Shown: piece by piece, positions 15,826 through 23,833 of the stretch
Layout of the letters: each line of letters begins with the position of its first letter
Position numbering within the stretch: the stretch's first letter is position 1
NCBI GenBank assembly: GCA_964346495.1
Contig: CAYFUW010000007.1
Span: forward strand, 1-37,964
Source of the DNA: JBGZFC01 sp964346495
GTDB taxonomy: Bacteria > Bacteroidota > Bacteroidia > Bacteroidales > Dysgonomonadaceae
Length of the DNA stretch: 37,964 nt
Direction of reading: 5' to 3'
The notes under the pieces: model-generated
What the model was told of the DNA's origin: nothing
Databases searched by the model: none
Seen by the model: only the letters and a program-made list of their open reading frames with translations
Position numbers and translations under genes: made by a program

Positions 15826-16521
15826 TTAAACTTTAGATGTGTCTATATTTGGTATTATCTGAGAATTTGTATAGTTTTTCTTGTAATAAAAAGCCCTTCT
15901 TCTTACTCTTATTGAACCACCTTTTCCATCAGGGGCATTTGTTAAATCCCTGCTGTTTGCACCTTTTGTTTTAGGTTCAATATATGTTCCCATACTACAA
16001 GATAAGCTATCTGCTAAACCTTTAATAATATAATCCTTTATATCTTCCCAATCTTTCTTAAACACTTGCATTTTAGAGTAATCAGGATGATCTAAGAAGT
16101 AATCAATTATTTTATAATCATTTTGGTGTAATACTTTACTGTTTTCTTTAGCTAAATAAACTATCCAAAAAGTTAAATTTATTTTCTTTCTAATCTTTGC
16201 TGTGTCTCAAGTTTCATTGGCTACTTCAAAATAATTTATCATCTGTATTTGAGTAGGTTCTTTAGCTTTTATTGTACCATCTCTATTTTTTTGAAGTGGT
16301 AGAACTTTAACCTCACACCCTATTTCTGGTATATCCGCATCAGCATCATTGTTATTTTTTATTCCAAGAAGACTTTCAACAATGAGTCCCGAAGCACCTT
16401 TTCTCATATTCTCTCTTTCGATATTTAATTCGGTTTTTATTTGTCCGATAGTTTTACCTTTAGAGTTCTTGATAATTTCAAAAAGTGGTGTTAACACTTC
16501 AATCGCCTTGCTACTTATCAT
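15826..16521 (-). pseudogene. MutH/Sau3AI-like restriction endonuclease, interrupted by one in-frame TGA
   Basis: A single frame runs from the ATG at 16521 to the TAA at 15826, broken only by TGA at 16207-16209 (codon 105). The N-terminal part has the MutH active-site pattern with matching spacing: E49, D63, E70 and K72 (VES...DADIPEIGCEVK), like E56/D70/E77/K79 of E. coli MutH. The context (INYFEVANET, stop, DTAKIRKKINLTF) suggests an original Trp codon TGG changed to TGA. Full length would be 231 aa, MutH-sized. It lies 4 nt after the Dam-like gene and 4 nt before the second methyltransferase. The second half could restart at the ATG at 16071, but a split nuclease is less likely than an inactive gene. 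MutH-family restriction enzymes cut GATC. Confidence 0.8.
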
Positions 16522-16525
16522 TTGT

Positions 16526-17452
16526 TTAAAAAATTACTGTTTCTTTTGTTGTTACGTAATAGTTATTTGTAATTAATAATTCCGTTAACTTTCCTCTTTT
16601 TTCAGGATTTGCGTTAATACTTCTTCTAGCATATATACGCTGTATATTGAAATCTGTATATAAATCATCAAAAAAGTTATCGTTAGCATTTTTTCCTTTT
16701 ACATCTGAATTACTTAAAATCCAAGTGTGCCCTAAATCATCTAATTTTACACAAAAATCTCTTAAACGAATTTGTTCTTGATCATCAAACTCATCTTTTG
16801 CGTATGAATTAAAACTTGAAGTTTCACTTAAAGGTTTATAAGGTGGGTCACAATAAAACAAGGTGTTTGTTGTAGCATAAGGTAGTGTTTTTTCAAAATC
16901 ACCACATATAATTTCTACTTTCCGTAAAACCTTACTTACAGCTAAAATATTCTCCTGATCGCAAATCATTGGTTTTTTATAACTGCCAATAGGTACGTTA
17001 AATTCATTTTTTCTATTTACTCGATAGAGTCCATTAAAACATGTACGATTTAAAAAAACAAACAGAGCAGCTTGTTCTGTATTATTGCTTTTTCTAGTAT
17101 TGTATAATGAACGCTTTTGGTAATAGTATTCTTTTTTACTTTCTAATTGATCGTATAGCTGATGATATTCGCTTTCAAACACTTGTAATATGGAAATAAG
17201 TTCTTTTGGATTTGAAGCAATTACTTTGTATGTATTTATTAAATCAGAATTAATATCATTTATAACGGCTTTTTCAAGATTTGGGAAATTATTTAAAATC
17301 CAAAAAAGGACTGCACCACTACCCACAAAAGGTTCAATATATGTAAACTTATCATTTAAAATAAATTCAGGTAGTGATTTCTTAAAATCTTCAATTATCT
17401 GAGATTTTCCACCTGCCCATTTCAAAAAAGGTTTTGCTGTATTACTATTCAT
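16526..17452 (-). CDS. Dam-like (alpha-class) N6-adenine DNA methyltransferase
   Basis: 308 aa from the ATG at 17452 (an ATG at 17464 is the alternative). Order is SAM motif before catalytic motif: FLKWAGGK (residues 9-16), EPFVGSGAVLF near 43-53, and catalytic DPPY near 199-202, as in Dam and M.DpnII, which methylate adenine in GATC. A -7 box at 17476-17483 sits just upstream inside the end of tilS, which favours the late start; a longer frame up to 17521 would overlap tilS. It is the first gene of the three-gene cassette. Three GATC sites lie within the gene itself, dense for this window, as for a recently gained gene. Confidence 0.9.
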   Translation of the reverse strand: MNSNTAKPFLKWAGGKSQIIEDFKKSLPEFILNDKFTYIEPFVGSGAVLFWILNNFPNLEKAVINDINSDLINTYKVIASNPKELISILQVFESEYHQLYDQLESKKEYYYQKRSLYNTRKSNNTEQAALFVFLNRTCFNGLYRVNRKNEFNVPIGSYKKPMICDQENILAVSKVLRKVEIICGDFEKTLPYATTNTLFYCDPPYKPLSETSSFNSYAKDEFDDQEQIRLRDFCVKLDDLGHTWILSNSDVKGKNANDNFFDDLYTDFNIQRIYARRSINANPEKRGKLTELLITNNYYVTTKETVIF

Positions 17453-17475
17453 AATCTTATCCATATCTATATCTA

Positions 17476-17483
17476 CAAAGATA
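17476..17483 (-). promoter_or_regulatory. -7 box of the RM cassette
   Basis: On the minus strand TATCTTTG fits TAnnTTTG and lies between the tilS stop and the methyltransferase start, 23 nt before the ATG at 17452. The -33 position is not convincing (TTG 23 nt upstream). It would give the cassette its own, nearly leaderless transcript. Confidence 0.45.
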
Positions 17484-17492
17484 CAACTTTTC

Positions 17493-18803
17493 TCAACAAA
17501 CCCGCTCAACACACAACACATTTTTTGTCTCCTCAGTCACTCTAAATCTATTATCGGAACGTTCTCCCACAATCCAAACAATATCATCTCCAGAAGTTAA
17601 AATCCAACAATCTTCCTTGTCTTTCAAACTAAATTTTTGGTCGGAAAAGTAGTCGCTCAATTTTTTTCGCCCTTTCATACCGAAAGGAATAAACCAGTCG
17701 CCCTGTTTCCATTTTCGCAACACAAGCGGAAAAGTCAGTTTATCGGCATCGGCAGACAATTTATTGGCATCTTTTTCTATAGAATTATCGTTTTGTTTCA
17801 GATTGATATTTAAATGAATGGGATGAGTTATCTCTTGTGATGTTTTATCGATTAAAATCTCATCTTTCTGCTCCTCCTGACCAATTTTATCTAACAGCAG
17901 ATACTCTCTGTCTTTAATTAATCTGTACTCGTTTGAGTAAAACACCTTACCAGAAATACCATCTAAACAATTTAAAACATCATCAATAACAGACGATTGA
18001 AAGCCTAACGGTGAAAGCAACTCAAACAGAACAGATTGTGGTGATGCGGTTTTATGAAGCTCCGAAATATCAATTTTGTTTTCAGAAAAAACCTGCCGAA
18101 TATCTTTTTCTATAGCACTATTGTAAACTTTTTCCGCCTCCGCAATATTATCGGATGTACGGGAAATTGCATCTTTTACCGCCGGATTTAATTTTTCCAA
18201 CTCGGGAATAATATTAAGTCGCAGGAAATTACGCACATAAATCGCCTCATTGTTTGTACTATCTAAAACATGCGGAATTCCTCGCTCATCGAGATAATTT
18301 TCAACATCCAAACGTGAAAGGCAGAGCAAAGGACGAACTATATATCCGTTTTTTGGTGCGATTCCCGTTAATCCATGAATTCCCGTACCGCGCACCAAAT
18401 TCAAGAGTACCGTTTCAATGGAATCGTCTTTATGGTGCGCCACAGCAATTACCTGAGCATTATATTGTTTCCGAATTATTTCAAACCAACGATAACGCAA
18501 TTCACGAGCCGCCATTTCAATGGAAATTTTCTTATCGGCAGCATATCCTTCGGTATCGAAATCGATTGAAGTAAATTCAATATCGGTTGTTTTGCACCAC
18601 TGTTTCACGAAAGCCGCATCACGATTGGACTCCTCGCCACGCAGATGAAAGTTGCAGTGCGTCGCAATACATCTGTAACCGAGCAGAGTCAAAATATCGA
18701 GCAACGCCATAGAATCGGCTCCGCCACTCAATCCAACAATCACTTTGGAATTGGGTGCAAGCAACTCTTTTTTTTCGATATATTTCTCAACTCTACGCAA
18801 CAT
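17493..18803 (-). CDS. tilS: tRNA(Ile)-lysidine synthetase
   Basis: 436 aa. The N-terminal PP-loop ATPase has SGGADS (residues 26-31) and family residues CNFHLRGEESNRDAAFV and HHKDDSIETVLLNLVRGTG. The C-terminal substrate-recognition domain contains WKQGDWFIPFGMKGRKKLSDYF. It converts C34 of the CAU-anticodon tRNA-Ile to lysidine, so it is essential for AUA decoding. The restriction-modification cassette starts within 30-40 nt of its stop. pheS is divergent, about 140 nt away. Confidence 0.96.
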   Translation of the reverse strand: MLRRVEKYIEKKELLAPNSKVIVGLSGGADSMALLDILTLLGYRCIATHCNFHLRGEESNRDAAFVKQWCKTTDIEFTSIDFDTEGYAADKKISIEMAARELRYRWFEIIRKQYNAQVIAVAHHKDDSIETVLLNLVRGTGIHGLTGIAPKNGYIVRPLLCLSRLDVENYLDERGIPHVLDSTNNEAIYVRNFLRLNIIPELEKLNPAVKDAISRTSDNIAEAEKVYNSAIEKDIRQVFSENKIDISELHKTASPQSVLFELLSPLGFQSSVIDDVLNCLDGISGKVFYSNEYRLIKDREYLLLDKIGQEEQKDEILIDKTSQEITHPIHLNINLKQNDNSIEKDANKLSADADKLTFPLVLRKWKQGDWFIPFGMKGRKKLSDYFSDQKFSLKDKEDCWILTSGDDIVWIVGERSDNRFRVTEETKNVLCVERVC

Positions 18804-18910
18804 AAGCTCTAAAAACGTTTATTTCACAAAAATAGACAATTTAAAGGGATTAGAGTGATGGAAAAGTGAAATCTTTTGCACAAAATCGACCAAATTAGTA
18901 AGAAAAAGTG

Positions 18911-18918
18911 TATTTTTG
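18911..18918 (+). promoter_or_regulatory. -7 box of pheS
   Basis: TATTTTTG fits TAnnTTTG, 29 nt before the pheS ATG. No good -33 box at 19-21 nt is visible. Confidence 0.4.
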
Positions 18919-18946
18919 TGGTATAGAAAGAATTTATAGAATAACA

Positions 18947-19966
18947 ATGATTGACAAAATAGACGCTTTGCTCAAAGAAATTGAGCAATTAACCGTTTCT
19001 TCAGTCGAAGAGACAAAACAGTTACGTATAAAATATTTAAGTAAAAAGGGAATTATATCCTCTTTAATGGACGATTTCAGAAACGTTCCGGCAGAACAAA
19101 AACGTGAAATCGGGATGAAACTAAACGTGCTGAAACAGACTGCTCAGGATAAAATTCAGTCGTTGAAAGAGCAATTCAGCAGCAGCGGAACCAAAAATGA
19201 CGAAATCGATTTATCACGTACGACTTATCCGATTGCGTTGGGAACAAGACATCCGCTTTCGATTGTGAAAGAAGAGATTTGCGATATTTTCAAACGATTA
19301 GGATTTTCTATTGCCGACGGACCTGAAATTGAAGACGATTGGCACGTTTTCTCATCGCTCAACTTTGCCGAAGACCATCCGGCTCGCGATATGCAGGACA
19401 CGTTTTTCATCCAAAGCAATCCCGATATTGTTTTGCGCACGCACACATCGTCGGTACAGACACGTGTAATGGAAAAAACGGAACCGCCAATTCGCATTAT
19501 TTGTCCCGGACGAGTTTATCGCAACGAAGCAATCTCCTATCGTGCACACTGTTTTTTCCATCAGGTGGAAGCATTATATATTGACAAAAATGTCTCTTTC
19601 GCCGATTTGAAACAGGCGTTGCTCTATTTTGCAAAAGAGATGTTCGGCGAAAACACCGATATTCGTTTGCGTCCTTCATATTTCCCGTTCACCGAACCGA
19701 GTGCCGAAATGGATATCTCATGTAATATTTGTGGAGGAAAAGGTTGTCCGTTCTGTAAACATACAGGTTGGGTAGAGATTTTGGGTTGCGGAATGGTTGA
19801 CCCTAATGTTTTGGAAAACTGCGGAATAGATAGTAAAGTCTATTCTGGTTACGCCTTAGGAATGGGAATCGAACGCATCACGAATTTAAAATATCAAGTG
19901 AAAGATTTGCGTATGTTCTCCGAAAACGATGTGAGTTTTCTGGAACAGTTTCAATCGGCAAATTAA
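18947..19966 (+). CDS. pheS: phenylalanyl-tRNA synthetase alpha subunit
   Basis: 339 aa from the ATG at 18947. An open frame continues up to 18908 but overlaps the -7 box. Visible features are an N-terminal helical tRNA-binding arm, GTRHPLSIVKEEICDIF, motif 2 (RVYRNEAISYRAHCFFHQVE) and motif 3 (GYALGMGIERITNLKY). A Cys-rich insert CNICGGKGCPFCKHTGW lies near residue 265, a known feature of PheS in some bacterial groups and a likely metal site. pheT is not adjacent. DUF4831 and DUF3298-type genes follow on the same strand. Confidence 0.97.
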   Translation: MIDKIDALLKEIEQLTVSSVEETKQLRIKYLSKKGIISSLMDDFRNVPAEQKREIGMKLNVLKQTAQDKIQSLKEQFSSSGTKNDEIDLSRTTYPIALGTRHPLSIVKEEICDIFKRLGFSIADGPEIEDDWHVFSSLNFAEDHPARDMQDTFFIQSNPDIVLRTHTSSVQTRVMEKTEPPIRIICPGRVYRNEAISYRAHCFFHQVEALYIDKNVSFADLKQALLYFAKEMFGENTDIRLRPSYFPFTEPSAEMDISCNICGGKGCPFCKHTGWVEILGCGMVDPNVLENCGIDSKVYSGYALGMGIERITNLKYQVKDLRMFSENDVSFLEQFQSAN

Positions 19967-19999
19967 TTAATGATAAGATTCTAAATTATATCTATTAAA

Positions 20000-21079
20000 A
20001 TGACAAAACGTACTTTTTATACATTTCTAATTATCTTATTTGCAGCGTTGAGCGTTCAGGCTCAGAAAACCACACGTGTAAATGCTATTAAAGCGAACGA
20101 TTACGGTGTGATTTACACACTTCCGAAAACCACTTTCGAAGTTACGCTGCTGGTAAAGAAAACGACTTATGTTCGCGGCGATTTTTATCAGTACGCACAA
20201 CGATATCTGGGTATCGATAACCCGATAACCGAAAACAGCACAGCTTACTCGCTTCAAGATATTTCGGTTGTAAACAAAGGTGTACCATATCAGGAAAATT
20301 CTTTTATGGTGGAATTTCGTCCAAACACAATGCAACCTTACGTTACGTTGCGTGAAGATGGCGTAATCGCTGCCATAAATGCTGATGCACAATTCAGCAA
20401 CGAGAAAGAGATGGAAATTCCGGCATCGCAATCGGCGTCGGCAAATGCACGCAGATATTTGTCGCAAGAGACACTTATGGCAGGCTCGATAGCGAAACAA
20501 GCCGAATTGGTTTCCCGTCAAATATTCGATTTGCGTCGCAGTCGCCAGGATATTCTTACAGGTGAAGCCGATAATATGCCACCCGATGGAAATGCCTATA
20601 AAATGGTTATGGATGAAATAAATGCTCAAGAAAAAGCTCTGACAGAACTTTTCTCGGGTAGCGAATCGACAGAATATTTCACACACACTTTCACGGTAAT
20701 TCCTACCGAAAAGAGCATCGAACAGAATATTGTCGCCCGTTTCTCTAAAAAGCTGGGACCGGTTGATGCTGATAATCTTGCAGGCGAACCTATCTATTTC
20801 ACTCTTAAAAACAAAACTCCTGAAATAGAACTTGAACTATCGGAACGCGATATGGCTCGATTGGAAAAGAAATTCTCCGAAGGATTGGTCTATAATATTC
20901 CGGGACAAGCTCAACTTACGATAGAGTTTAACAACAAAACTATTGTAAATAAGAAAGTTGACGTTGTTCAATTTGGCACGCAAGATGTGCTTACCAAAAA
21001 GATGTTCGATAATATGAAACAACCTATCCGGGTAATTTTCTATCCTGAATTGGGTGCGATAAAACAGATAATTCAATAA
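20000..21079 (+). CDS. DUF4831 family secreted protein
   Basis: 359 aa with a cleavable signal peptide (FLIILFAALSVQAQ, residues about 8-21). The body matches what I know of DUF4831, a Bacteroidetes family: the opening KTTRVNAIKANDYGVIYTLPKT, then VEFRPNTMQPYVTLREDGVI and RRSRQDILTGEADNMPPDG. Function is unknown; location should be periplasmic or outer-membrane associated. It starts 33 nt after pheS and is followed after 17 nt by a lipoprotein gene, so the three may be co-transcribed. Confidence 0.8.
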   Translation: MTKRTFYTFLIILFAALSVQAQKTTRVNAIKANDYGVIYTLPKTTFEVTLLVKKTTYVRGDFYQYAQRYLGIDNPITENSTAYSLQDISVVNKGVPYQENSFMVEFRPNTMQPYVTLREDGVIAAINADAQFSNEKEMEIPASQSASANARRYLSQETLMAGSIAKQAELVSRQIFDLRRSRQDILTGEADNMPPDGNAYKMVMDEINAQEKALTELFSGSESTEYFTHTFTVIPTEKSIEQNIVARFSKKLGPVDADNLAGEPIYFTLKNKTPEIELELSERDMARLEKKFSEGLVYNIPGQAQLTIEFNNKTIVNKKVDVVQFGTQDVLTKKMFDNMKQPIRVIFYPELGAIKQIIQ

Positions 21080-21096
21080 TAAATCAAATTACTATA

Positions 21097-21960
21097 ATGA
21101 AAACAAATTCACTATTACAATATTTAATAATAGTATTGGCTTTTGGTGCAGTGTTTGCATCGTGTAAAAAAAGAGTGGGAAAACCAACCGAAGTTAAGTT
21201 CGACAGCATTTTGGTGGAAAAGCAGATTCCACTTCTACACGAAAACGACACAACACTACCCTTTTCCGATATAAAAATAAACTTTATATTTCCCGAGAAA
21301 TTCGGCAAAAAAGAAGATTTATCTCGTTTGCAACAAATATTTGTAGGAACATTTTTTGAAAATCCTATCTATGACACTCTATCGCCACAACAAGCCATAG
21401 ACAAATACATAGAAGACTACACAAATGAATATCAAGCTCTTTCAAACACTTTTTACGAAGAGAAAGCTCGTCTTAAAGGTGAAATGCCGCAATGGTATTG
21501 GTACAGTCTGAATATTTCAAATAAAATTATGTTTCAAAACGACTCACTATTAGTTTATGCAGTTGAACATAGTGAGTACACAGGCGGTGCACACGGTTCA
21601 TTTAAACTTATTTATACGAATATCGATTTGAACAGAGTTGTTACTCTTTCGGAAGAAGATTTGTTCGTACCCGATTATTATCGACCTTTAACTGAAAAAA
21701 TCATCAACAATTTGATGAAAAAGTACAATGTTTCGGAACCCGAATTATTACTTGAACACGGATTTTTCACAATCGACGATATTATGCCGAACAACAATTT
21801 TTATCTGAACGAAGAAGGGATAAATTACACCTTTAATCAGTACGAAATTGCTCCGTATGCAATGGGTGTTATCAACGTAACAATTCCATATTCCGAGTTG
21901 GAAGATATTTTGATTACTGACGGCATTATCTCCCGATTTTCCCCAAAAAACGAAAAGTAA
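21097..21960 (+). CDS. lipoprotein with DUF3298/DUF4163-like (RsiV-type) domain
   Basis: 287 aa. Signal peptide with lipobox FASC at residues about 22-25. The segment YAVEHSEYTGGAHGSFKLIYTN is the hallmark of the DUF3298/DUF4163 fold (TGGAHG), also present in the lysozyme-binding anti-sigma factor RsiV. The C-terminal half (FFTIDDIMPNNNFYLNEEGINYTFNQYEIAPYAMG) fits DUF3298. It is anchored in the envelope; ligand unknown. No sigma factor is adjacent, so an anti-sigma role is not suggested. Confidence 0.85.
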   Translation: MKTNSLLQYLIIVLAFGAVFASCKKRVGKPTEVKFDSILVEKQIPLLHENDTTLPFSDIKINFIFPEKFGKKEDLSRLQQIFVGTFFENPIYDTLSPQQAIDKYIEDYTNEYQALSNTFYEEKARLKGEMPQWYWYSLNISNKIMFQNDSLLVYAVEHSEYTGGAHGSFKLIYTNIDLNRVVTLSEEDLFVPDYYRPLTEKIINNLMKKYNVSEPELLLEHGFFTIDDIMPNNNFYLNEEGINYTFNQYEIAPYAMGVINVTIPYSELEDILITDGIISRFSPKNEK

Positions 21961-21988
21961 CACACTACTTTCCGCTTCTAAACAAAAA

Positions 21989-22027
21989 ACGGTTTCTATT
22001 TGTGAAAACAATTGAGCCGTCTTTTTT
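21989..22027 (+). terminator. terminator after the pheS-DUF4831-lipoprotein run
   Basis: ACGGTTT (21989-21995) can pair with the GAGCCGT arm ending at 22020, allowing G-U pairs, with a long loop. CTTTTTT follows. It lies about 30 nt after the stop at 21960. Confidence 0.55.
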
Positions 22028-22137
22028 GTTATTGGATAATAAGAAATAACAGAGACTGTATTTAACTGTTTTTTTAGACGCAAGAATCAAGACAAAAGAC
22101 TTTTTATTTTCGATTTACGATTTATTGGTCGCTTCCG

Positions 22138-22153
22138 CGCGAATCCTTTCGCG
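22138..22153. repeat. short perfect palindrome upstream of sufB
   Basis: CGCGAA-TCCT-TTCGCG, a 6-bp GC-rich stem with a 4-nt loop in an otherwise AT-rich leader, 78 nt before the sufB ATG. It could be a leader hairpin or a regulator site. No iron- or Fe-S-regulator motif is recognised. Confidence 0.35.
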
Positions 22154-22231
22154 TGGTAATTGTAAAAAGCAAGGCGATAAAAAAACATCAGTAATATTTA
22201 TACAGTTTCGTACTAAATAAATCACAAAAAA

Positions 22232-23686
22232 ATGCAACAAGAATCAGAACAAGATAAATTACTAAACGAAATTACCGGAAGCGATTATAAATATGGTTTT
22301 ACGACTGATATTGAGACAGAAACCATTGCCAAAGGGCTGAACGAAGATGTTATCAGATTAATATCATCGAAGAAAAACGAACCCGAATGGTTATTGGAAT
22401 TTCGTCTGAAAGCATATCGCTACTGGCTTACAATGGAAGAGCCTGATTGGGCACACCTGAACATTCCTAAGATAGATTTTCAAGAAGTTATTTATTATGC
22501 TGACCCTACAAAAAGAAGCGGCCCGAAGAGTTTGGACGAAGTTGATCCGGAACTGTTGAAAACTTTTGACCGTCTCGGAATTCCGCTTCACGAGCGCGAA
22601 GTGCTTTCAGGTGTTGCCGTTGATGCCATTATGGACAGTGTTTCGGTAAAAACCACCTATAAAGAGACTTTGGCGGAAAAGGGAATTATTTTCTGTTCGT
22701 TTAGCGAAGCGGTGCAAGAGCATCCCGATTTGGTAAAGAAATATATGGCAAGCGTTGTATCGTACAGAGATAACTTTTATGCAGCACTTAACTCAGCAGT
22801 TTTCAGCGACGGCTCGTTCGTTTATATTCCAAAAGGTGTGCGTTGCCCAATGGAACTTTCCACATATTTCCGCATCAATGCGGCTCACACGGGACAGTTT
22901 GAGCGCACGCTGATTATTGCCGACGATGATTCATATGTAAGTTATCTCGAAGGCTGTACCGCTCCAATGCGCGATATAAATCAGTTGCACGCTGCTATTG
23001 TGGAAATCGTGGTGATGGACAATGCCGAAGTGAAATACTCAACCGTGCAAAACTGGTATCCGGGCGATAAAGACGGAAAGGGCGGCGTTTACAACTTCGT
23101 TACCAAGCGCGGAGTTTGCAAGGGCAAGAACTCTAAGATTTCGTGGACTCAGGTTGAAACCGGTTCGGCAATCACATGGAAATATCCGTCCTGTATTCTT
23201 GCAGGTGACAATTCTGTGGGTGAATTTTATTCGGTTGCCGTTACAAACAATCACCAACAAGCCGATACTGGAACTAAAATGATTCATATCGGTAAAAACA
23301 CTCGCAGTCGCATCGTTTCGAAAGGGATTTCGGCAGGACACAGCCAAAATAGCTATCGTGGATTAGTGAAAATATCGCCAAAAGCCGATAACGCTCGCAA
23401 TCACTCACAATGCGACAGCCTTTTGCTTACTGATTATTGCGGTGCACACACATTCCCTTATACCGATATTCAAAATCCAACAGCAATTTTGGAACACGAA
23501 GCTACCACATCCAAAATCAGCGAAGACCAGATTTTCTATTGCAACCAACGTGGTTTGGGCGAAGAAGAAGCTGTCGGCTTAATCGTTAACGGTTACGTAA
23601 AAGAAGTGGTAAACAAACTCCCGATGGAATTTGCCGTGGAAGCACAAAAACTTCTGCAAATTAGTTTGGAAGGAAGTGTGGGATAG
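22232..23686 (+). CDS. sufB: Fe-S cluster assembly scaffold SufB
   Basis: 484 aa, full length. SufB with SufC and SufD forms the scaffold that builds Fe-S clusters. Typical stretches are AALNSAVFSDGSFVYIPKGVRCPMELSTYFRIN split across the beta-helix entry, FERTLIIADDDSYVSYLEGCTAP, the conserved Cys of EGCTAP, SQCDSLL and the C-terminal GLGEEEAVGLIVNGY. No sufC, sufD or sufS lies downstream: a terminator follows after about 80 nt, then a convergent MATE gene. The partner genes must be elsewhere. Confidence 0.95.
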   Translation: MQQESEQDKLLNEITGSDYKYGFTTDIETETIAKGLNEDVIRLISSKKNEPEWLLEFRLKAYRYWLTMEEPDWAHLNIPKIDFQEVIYYADPTKRSGPKSLDEVDPELLKTFDRLGIPLHEREVLSGVAVDAIMDSVSVKTTYKETLAEKGIIFCSFSEAVQEHPDLVKKYMASVVSYRDNFYAALNSAVFSDGSFVYIPKGVRCPMELSTYFRINAAHTGQFERTLIIADDDSYVSYLEGCTAPMRDINQLHAAIVEIVVMDNAEVKYSTVQNWYPGDKDGKGGVYNFVTKRGVCKGKNSKISWTQVETGSAITWKYPSCILAGDNSVGEFYSVAVTNNHQQADTGTKMIHIGKNTRSRIVSKGISAGHSQNSYRGLVKISPKADNARNHSQCDSLLLTDYCGAHTFPYTDIQNPTAILEHEATTSKISEDQIFYCNQRGLGEEEAVGLIVNGYVKEVVNKLPMEFAVEAQKLLQISLEGSVG

Positions 23687-23768
23687 TTTTGGAATAGTTT
23701 TTAGTTTGGAGTTAAGAGTTCTGAGTTGGGAAGTTTTGAGTAGATAGATTTGAACTGAAATATTGATT

Positions 23769-23800
23769 AGCAGCTAATTTTGGGATTAGCTGCTTTTTTT
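23769..23800 (+). terminator. terminator of sufB
   Basis: A perfect 10-bp stem AGCAGCTAAT / ATTAGCTGCT (23769-23778 and 23785-23794), a 6-nt loop and a run of seven T. Confidence 0.9.
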
Positions 23801-23833
23801 ATTACATCCTACCAACAATATAGAACTAATCTC

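Noticed and set aside
16207..16209. TGA read as Trp in the nuclease
   Set aside because: Other genes here end in TGA (for example 3615-3617) and use TGG for Trp, so a changed genetic code is unlikely.
15826..16521. A MutH mismatch-repair protein
   Set aside because: It sits between two methyltransferase genes with 4-nt spacings, the layout of a restriction system, and Bacteroidetes do not normally use MutH-directed repair.
18908..18946. Longer start for pheS
   Set aside because: It overlaps the TATTTTTG -7 box; the ATG at 18947 gives the normal PheS length.
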